Assembly: GCA_030699345.1 (NCBI GenBank)
Contig: JAUYMX010000336.1
Location: forward strand, 1 to 17,350
Source: Methylococcaceae bacterium
GTDB taxonomy: Bacteria; Pseudomonadota; Gammaproteobacteria; Methylococcales; Methylomonadaceae
Length of the DNA stretch: 17,350 bases
Direction of reading: 5' to 3'
The position numbers and the translations under genes were made by a program. The notes under the pieces were generated by a model, which was not told the DNA's origin, ran no database searches, and worked only from the letters and a program-made list of their open reading frames with translations. Below, piece by piece: positions 13,907 to 17,350 of the stretch. Position 1 is the stretch's first letter; each line of letters starts with the position of its first letter.

Positions 13907-16363
13907 ATGACCCGCCCCAAGATGCCAAAACCAGCCAAACCCACGACTAAAAAAACACCTGAAGTTGCTGTTAGCGCTAAGGGTAAACACCGCCTAGTGT
14001 TGTGGTTGTCAATCGTAATAGTGGTGGGCTTGATCATTGGGGTAGGTTATTTTCTTCAAAAATCTCAACAAACGGCGGTTTTGCCAACTTCCCCGGTAGC
14101 TAAATCAGAACCGACTCAGCCTGTTGCGGCTAAAGATTTTGTCGGCGCGGCTACCTGTAAGCAATGCCATCAGGCTGAATTTGAAGCTTGGCAGGGTTCG
14201 CACCATCAATTAGCGATGCAAGTTGCCAATGAACAAACGGTGCTGGGTGATTTTAATAATGCGAAATTTAACTACCACGCCGTTGAGTCGACCTTCTTTA
14301 GGCGCGACGGCAAGTTTATGGTACGCACCGATGGCCCGGACGGTAAGTTAACCGATTACCCGATCGCCTATACCTTCGGTGTTACGCCGCTGCAACAATA
14401 TCTGATTGAATTTCCCGGTGGACGTTATCAGTCCTTGGGTATTGCCTGGGATAGTCGTTCAAAAGAGGAGGGCGGTCAGCGTTGGTTTCATCTTTATCCA
14501 AAAGAAAACGTCGATCATACCGATCAACTGCACTGGACCAAGCGTTACCAAAACTGGAACATGCAATGCGCGGAATGCCATTCCACCAATCTGAAGAAAG
14601 GCTACGATGCGGCAACCGATAGCTATAAAACAACCTTCAACGAGATCAATGTCGCCTGCGAAACATGCCACGGCCCGGCTTCGCAGCATGTCGAATGGGC
14701 GAAACTAGCGCAGCCGCCCTTTGCAGATAATGCAGATAATGCAGATAATGCAGATAATGCAGATAAGGGCTTAGTGGTAAAGCCGCAAAGTCATTGGCAA
14801 GAGGCTTGGAAGTTTGCAGATACTCACTCCAGCGTTGCGCATCGCGAACAGCCTGCCAACGAGGCGCAAATGAACAGCTGCTGGGCTTGTCATGCGCGAC
14901 GCTCGACATTGGTCGAAGGCAACTTGCCAGGTAAACCGCTGGAAGATAGCCATCGTCCGGCGCTGTTGACGCAACCGACTTATCATGCCGATGGTCAACA
15001 ACGTGACGAGGATTACACCTGGGGTTCGTTCCGGCAAAGCAAAATGTTCCAAAATGGTGTGACTTGTATGGATTGTCACGAGCCGCATGCGCTTAAACTT
15101 CGCGCCGAAGGCAATGCCTTGTGTACGCGCTGCCACAATGCCGAAAAATTCGATAGCCCCCAGCATCATTTCCATCAGCAAGGCTCAAAAGGTGCGCAGT
15201 GCATGGACTGCCACGCGCCGGAACAAAATTACATGGTGATTGATGGTCGACATGATCATAGCTTTCGTTTGCCACGCCCGGATTTATCGCAATCATTAGG
15301 CAGTCCCAATGCCTGTAATCTGTGTCATCAAGACCGCAAACCGGAATGGGCTGCCGCAGCGCTGGATAAATGGCTTGGGAAATCTTGGCGCGAGCGTCCG
15401 CATTACGGCACAGTGCTGCATGACGGAGTGAGCCAAGGAATTAAGGCTTTGCCCGCGTTACTGGAGCTGGCACAAGATGCAAGCAAGCCCGCGATTGTGC
15501 GCGCCACGGCCATCGTTTTGACCGAGCCGTTGATGAATCCAGAGCTATTAATCACCGCTCGGCAGTTGTTAAAAGATGCCGATCCTTCTGTGCGCACTGC
15601 GGCGTTGGGACTTTTTGAGTCAGTTGATCCAGCCAATCGCGTATTGGCAGCATCGCCGTTGCTAAATGATTCGATACGCGATGTACGTATTGAGGCGGCG
15701 CGAATTCTGGCCGATGTGCCGGATAGTCAGTTCCCCGCTGGTCGAATGACTGCTCGCACCGCTGCCATGCAGGAATATCGTGATTATCTAACGCTAAATG
15801 CCGACTGGCCGTCGGAAAACGTCAACCTGGGTAACTTAGCTTTGCGACAAGGTCAGCATGATGGTGCCATCGCCGCTTACCAACGCGCGCTAACGCTTGA
15901 TCCGCAATTTGCCGGTGCTTACATTAATCTCGCTGATGCTTACCGACAGCTTGGCCGAGACAGCGAAGGTGAAAAATTCTTGCGGCAAGGATTGGCGATA
16001 TTACCGCGTGCGGCGGATCTACATCACGGGCTTGGGTTATTGTTGGTGCGCAATGCCAACAAGGAGGAGGCGTTAAAAGAATTTGCTGAAGCCGCCAAGC
16101 TCGCGCCCAGCAATGCCCGATATGCTTATGTGTACGCTATCGCGTTGCATTCGGCCGGGAAATCTAAACAGGCTGTAACGGTGTTAAAAGACGCAGATAA
16201 GCATCAGCCGTTTAACATGGATGTTCTCAGTGCTTTAGTGTCGATACAGTTGGAAATGGACGATCGAAAAGCTGCATTGGTTTACGCTAGAAAAGCCGCC
16301 GAGGCTCGGCCGGGCGATATGGAAATTAAAAAATTGGTCGAGGAGTTGGCGGCGGGCAGGTAA
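13907..16363 (+). CDS. Octaheme cytochrome c with HEAT-like and TPR C-terminal repeats
   Basis: The 818-residue product has a Lys/Pro-rich N-terminus and one membrane anchor (about 29-50), then a periplasmic domain with eight CxxCH heme-binding motifs starting at residues 84, 221, 251, 325, 387, 406, 432 and 470. The first, CKQCHQAEFEAWQGSHHQLA, matches the cytochrome c554/c' type domain; later ones resemble doubled-CxxCH modules. Residues about 505-610 look like HEAT-type helical repeats (AIVRATAIVL, DPSVRTAALGLFESV, DVRIEAARIL). About 635-815 are TPR repeats (NVNLGNLALRQGQHDGAIAA, YINLADAYRQLGRDSEG and others). It is probably a membrane-anchored electron carrier or redox enzyme with a protein-docking tail; the substrate is unknown. 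All hemes are CxxCH, with no CxxCK active-site heme. A five-unit 9-bp tandem repeat lies at residues 273-287. The Shine-Dalgarno sequence is weak. Maturation needs a Ccm system not seen here. Confidence 0.88.
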   Translation: MTRPKMPKPAKPTTKKTPEVAVSAKGKHRLVLWLSIVIVVGLIIGVGYFLQKSQQTAVLPTSPVAKSEPTQPVAAKDFVGAATCKQCHQAEFEAWQGSHHQLAMQVANEQTVLGDFNNAKFNYHAVESTFFRRDGKFMVRTDGPDGKLTDYPIAYTFGVTPLQQYLIEFPGGRYQSLGIAWDSRSKEEGGQRWFHLYPKENVDHTDQLHWTKRYQNWNMQCAECHSTNLKKGYDAATDSYKTTFNEINVACETCHGPASQHVEWAKLAQPPFADNADNADNADNADKGLVVKPQSHWQEAWKFADTHSSVAHREQPANEAQMNSCWACHARRSTLVEGNLPGKPLEDSHRPALLTQPTYHADGQQRDEDYTWGSFRQSKMFQNGVTCMDCHEPHALKLRAEGNALCTRCHNAEKFDSPQHHFHQQGSKGAQCMDCHAPEQNYMVIDGRHDHSFRLPRPDLSQSLGSPNACNLCHQDRKPEWAAAALDKWLGKSWRERPHYGTVLHDGVSQGIKALPALLELAQDASKPAIVRATAIVLTEPLMNPELLITARQLLKDADPSVRTAALGLFESVDPANRVLAASPLLNDSIRDVRIEAARILADVPDSQFPAGRMTARTAAMQEYRDYLTLNADWPSENVNLGNLALRQGQHDGAIAAYQRALTLDPQFAGAYINLADAYRQLGRDSEGEKFLRQGLAILPRAADLHHGLGLLLVRNANKEEALKEFAEAAKLAPSNARYAYVYAIALHSAGKSKQAVTVLKDADKHQPFNMDVLSALVSIQLEMDDRKAALVYARKAAEARPGDMEIKKLVEELAAGR
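14723..14767 (+). repeat. Five-unit 9-bp in-frame tandem repeat (GCAGATAAT)
   Basis: Four exact copies of GCAGATAAT and a fifth differing in the last base (GCAGATAAG) run head to tail inside the cytochrome gene, encoding a repeated Ala-Asp-Asn tract between hemes 3 and 4. Because the unit is 9 bp, slippage changes linker length in three-residue steps without breaking the frame. Confidence 0.95.
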
Positions 16364-16406
16364 TGGCAGTAAGTAGAGAGCTTTGGTGTCCCTTAAATTG
16401 AGCATC

Positions 16407-16430
16407 GTTGACTGAGCGGAGTCGAAGCCC
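16407..16430 (+). repeat. GAGCGGAGTCGAAG repeat half-site
   Basis: A sequence containing GACTGAGCGGAGTCGAAGCC recurs here, 44 nt after the cytochrome stop. It is a third copy of the motif found near 3012 and 13808. The complementary arm of the palindrome is not obvious here. Confidence 0.5.
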
Positions 16431-16440
16431 GCGACTTTTG

Positions 16441-16474
16441 AATCTGGGGTAGGTGTGGTTGCCTACCCCAGATT
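16441..16474. terminator. Perfect hairpin between convergent genes (bidirectional terminator candidate)
   Basis: AATCTGGGGTAGG (16441-16453) is perfectly complementary to CCTACCCCAGATT (16462-16474) with an 8-nt loop. It sits between the end of the cytochrome gene (16363) and the end of the minus-strand lipoprotein gene (16489), where a shared terminator is expected. Neither side has a true T-run, so rho-independent termination is not assured. Confidence 0.5.
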
Positions 16475-16488
16475 CAACGAGTTAAGCC

Positions 16489-17043
16489 TTAATGCGCAAC
16501 AGCACCGGGAAAATCTTGGATCATTTTTTCTACGGCCTCTTTAACTTTTTTAGCATTGCTTTCCGGGTCACCAATAGTGCCGGTGCCGACACCACGGAAT
16601 ACTAATTTTTTAGTTTTTGCGTCCACGAAATCAAGTACCAGCGTACCTTCCGTATATTGCGATACATCCGTGTAGCTATTGGGCGCACCTGCCCAGCCGC
16701 CATAACGGCCGTAACGATAAGGTACGCCTGCGTAACCATATTGATTGGATTGATAGACAGCTATTTTTTCTTTACTCGAGAGATGGCGCACGATATGCAG
16801 ATCGGCATTTTCATTCGTTTCGGTAATGCCGCGACTGGCAAGATTTGTCCGTAGCGTATTACGCAGCGCTTCTTCACCTGAAGGTGATAATGTGGTTTCT
16901 TCGGTTGCAGGTGCGAGAGTATAGGTCTTATATTGCGCGAACGATGTTGAATGATCGTAGTCGGTTGTTACTGTGACTGAGGAACAGGCCGTCAAATATA
17001 AGCTGGCGACAATAAGTGCGGATCGTTGCAGTAGTTTAAGCAT
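16489..17043 (-). CDS. DUF4136 lipoprotein
   Basis: This 184-residue predicted lipoprotein has lipobox LTAC and Cys20. After it comes the DUF4136 opening VTVTTDYDHSTSFAQYKTYT (about 23-42), then a helix containing EEALRNTLRTNLASRGI and the strand ENADLHIVRHL. A Tyr/Gly-rich loop (about 97-120, YGYAGVPYRYGRYGGWAG) follows, and the conserved end YTEGTLVLDFVDAKTKKLVF with GVGTGTIGDPE and a final helix. The family is common in Gram-negative envelopes and has no established function. AAGGAGA (17050-17056, read on the minus strand) sits upstream of the ATG. It is transcribed toward the cytochrome gene, and its upstream region is occupied by MITE E, whose near end is 36 nt from the start. Length is typical of the family. 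Confidence 0.85.
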   Translation of the reverse strand: MLKLLQRSALIVASLYLTACSSVTVTTDYDHSTSFAQYKTYTLAPATEETTLSPSGEEALRNTLRTNLASRGITETNENADLHIVRHLSSKEKIAVYQSNQYGYAGVPYRYGRYGGWAGAPNSYTDVSQYTEGTLVLDFVDAKTKKLVFRGVGTGTIGDPESNAKKVKEAVEKMIQDFPGAVAH

Positions 17044-17079
17044 GATGTTTCTCCTTGTTGGGGTTTATGAAAATTTTTA

Positions 17080-17209
17080 ATAACTATTCAGCCGTAGCTC
17101 AATCAATGCAAAGTTACCGGGTGGGAGCGACGCCCACTTCGCGACCGAAGACTTCAAATCGCGACGTGGGCGTCGCTCCCACAGCAACCAACTGATACTG
17201 AATAGTTAC
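17080..17209. mobile_element. MITE E: GTAACTATTCAG-type termini around a different palindromic core
   Basis: The outer ends are ATAACTATTCAG (17080-17091) and CTGAATAGTTAC (17198-17209), the same termini as copies A-D with one changed base. The core instead has a perfect 17-bp stem, GTGGGAGCGACGCCCAC (17121-17137) with GTGGGCGTCGCTCCCAC (17166-17182), extended by TCGCGA on both inner sides. Flanks AATTTTTA (17072-17079) and AATTTTTG (17210-17217) match at 7 of 8 positions, a probable target duplication. It is non-coding and lies in the promoter region of the DUF4136 gene. Confidence 0.8.
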
Positions 17210-17216
17210 AATTTTT

Positions 17217-17350
17217 GTAACTATTCAGCGTCAATTCGCGTGGCAACAGTTACGTCATAAAATCTGGCAGCTTGCCGTCGAAAAGGAGATTTAACGCCTG
17301 AGTGGCCGAAACATTGTTTTTCCGACAAGTAGACAGATAACTGCGGACAC
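17217..17350 (+). mobile_element. Further GTAACTATTCAG terminus running off the window
   Basis: GTAACTATTCAGCGTCAATT starts 7 nt after MITE E. The sequence that follows matches neither the GGATAAGC core nor the GGGAGCGACG core in what can be seen. It may be a third kind of element, or the end of a full-length transposon with these termini. No complete ORF of note is visible to 17350. The stretch includes AAAAGGAGATTTAA (about 17281-17294), which resembles a ribosome-binding site. Confidence 0.45.

Noticed and set aside
14646..14909. Minus-strand ORF with repeated His-Tyr-Leu units
   Set aside because: The repeat is just the reverse reading of the 9-bp tandem repeat in the cytochrome gene. 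There is no independent sign of translation.
17338..17350. TAACTGCGGACAC at the right edge resembles TAACTACGGACAC (13891-13903) just before the cytochrome ATG
   Set aside because: A 12 of 13 match may be chance. Without sequence beyond 17350 I cannot tell whether a paralogous gene start follows.

Overview
The window reads as chromosomal DNA of a gammaproteobacterium. My best guess is a methanotroph of the Methylococcales. That guess rests on moderate GC, the style of the envelope proteins, a large multiheme cytochrome, and dense palindromic repeats (GTAGGGTGGATAAGC, GAGCGGAGTCGAAG and GTGGGAGCGACGCCCAC types). No rRNA, tRNA or housekeeping marker fixes the taxon, so this is inference.

Layout. 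Positions 1-139 hold the start of a transposase gene on the minus strand (IS1595-like). Directly beside it is a decapitated C-terminal remnant of a membrane protein gene (140-381). A DUF2252 gene follows (561-1994). Then comes a long run of cell-envelope genes on the plus strand: a DUF3313-type lipoprotein (2202-2996); a likely three-gene unit of OprB-type porin, lipoprotein alpha/beta hydrolase and MetA-pathway-like outer-membrane protein (3350-6947); a Tat-exported beta-carbonic anhydrase coupled to a DUF4105 membrane protein (7226-8957); an unrecognised exported protein (9200-10237); a DUF4410 lipoprotein (10428-11165); a large MscS-type channel (11406-13796); and an eight-heme cytochrome c fused to HEAT-like and TPR repeats (13907-16363). 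A DUF4136 lipoprotein lies on the minus strand (16489-17043) and converges on the cytochrome gene.

The most striking non-coding feature is a family of about 144-bp palindromic elements. They have 15-bp termini beginning GTAACTATTCAG and, in most copies, visible 8-bp target duplications (2031, 6996, 9025, 10243). A fifth element (17080-17209) has the same outer termini but a different palindromic core. Another such terminus begins at 17217 and runs toward the window edge. GTAA termini with 8-bp duplications are the signature of IS66-family transposition, so these look like non-autonomous MITEs moved in trans. Each complete copy sits about 30-90 nt upstream of an envelope gene start. A second MITE-like element with ATACCAATCCCAATAA termini (3085-3310) carries a REP-like palindrome inside it.

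Nearly every gene product is predicted to be periplasmic, outer-membrane, lipidated or membrane-bound. The locus is best described as an accessory envelope island assembled from small units separated by mobile repeats. Carbonic anhydrase, porin, mechanosensitive channel and multiheme cytochrome together would fit periplasmic CO2/bicarbonate, osmotic and redox handling, but that functional link is speculative.
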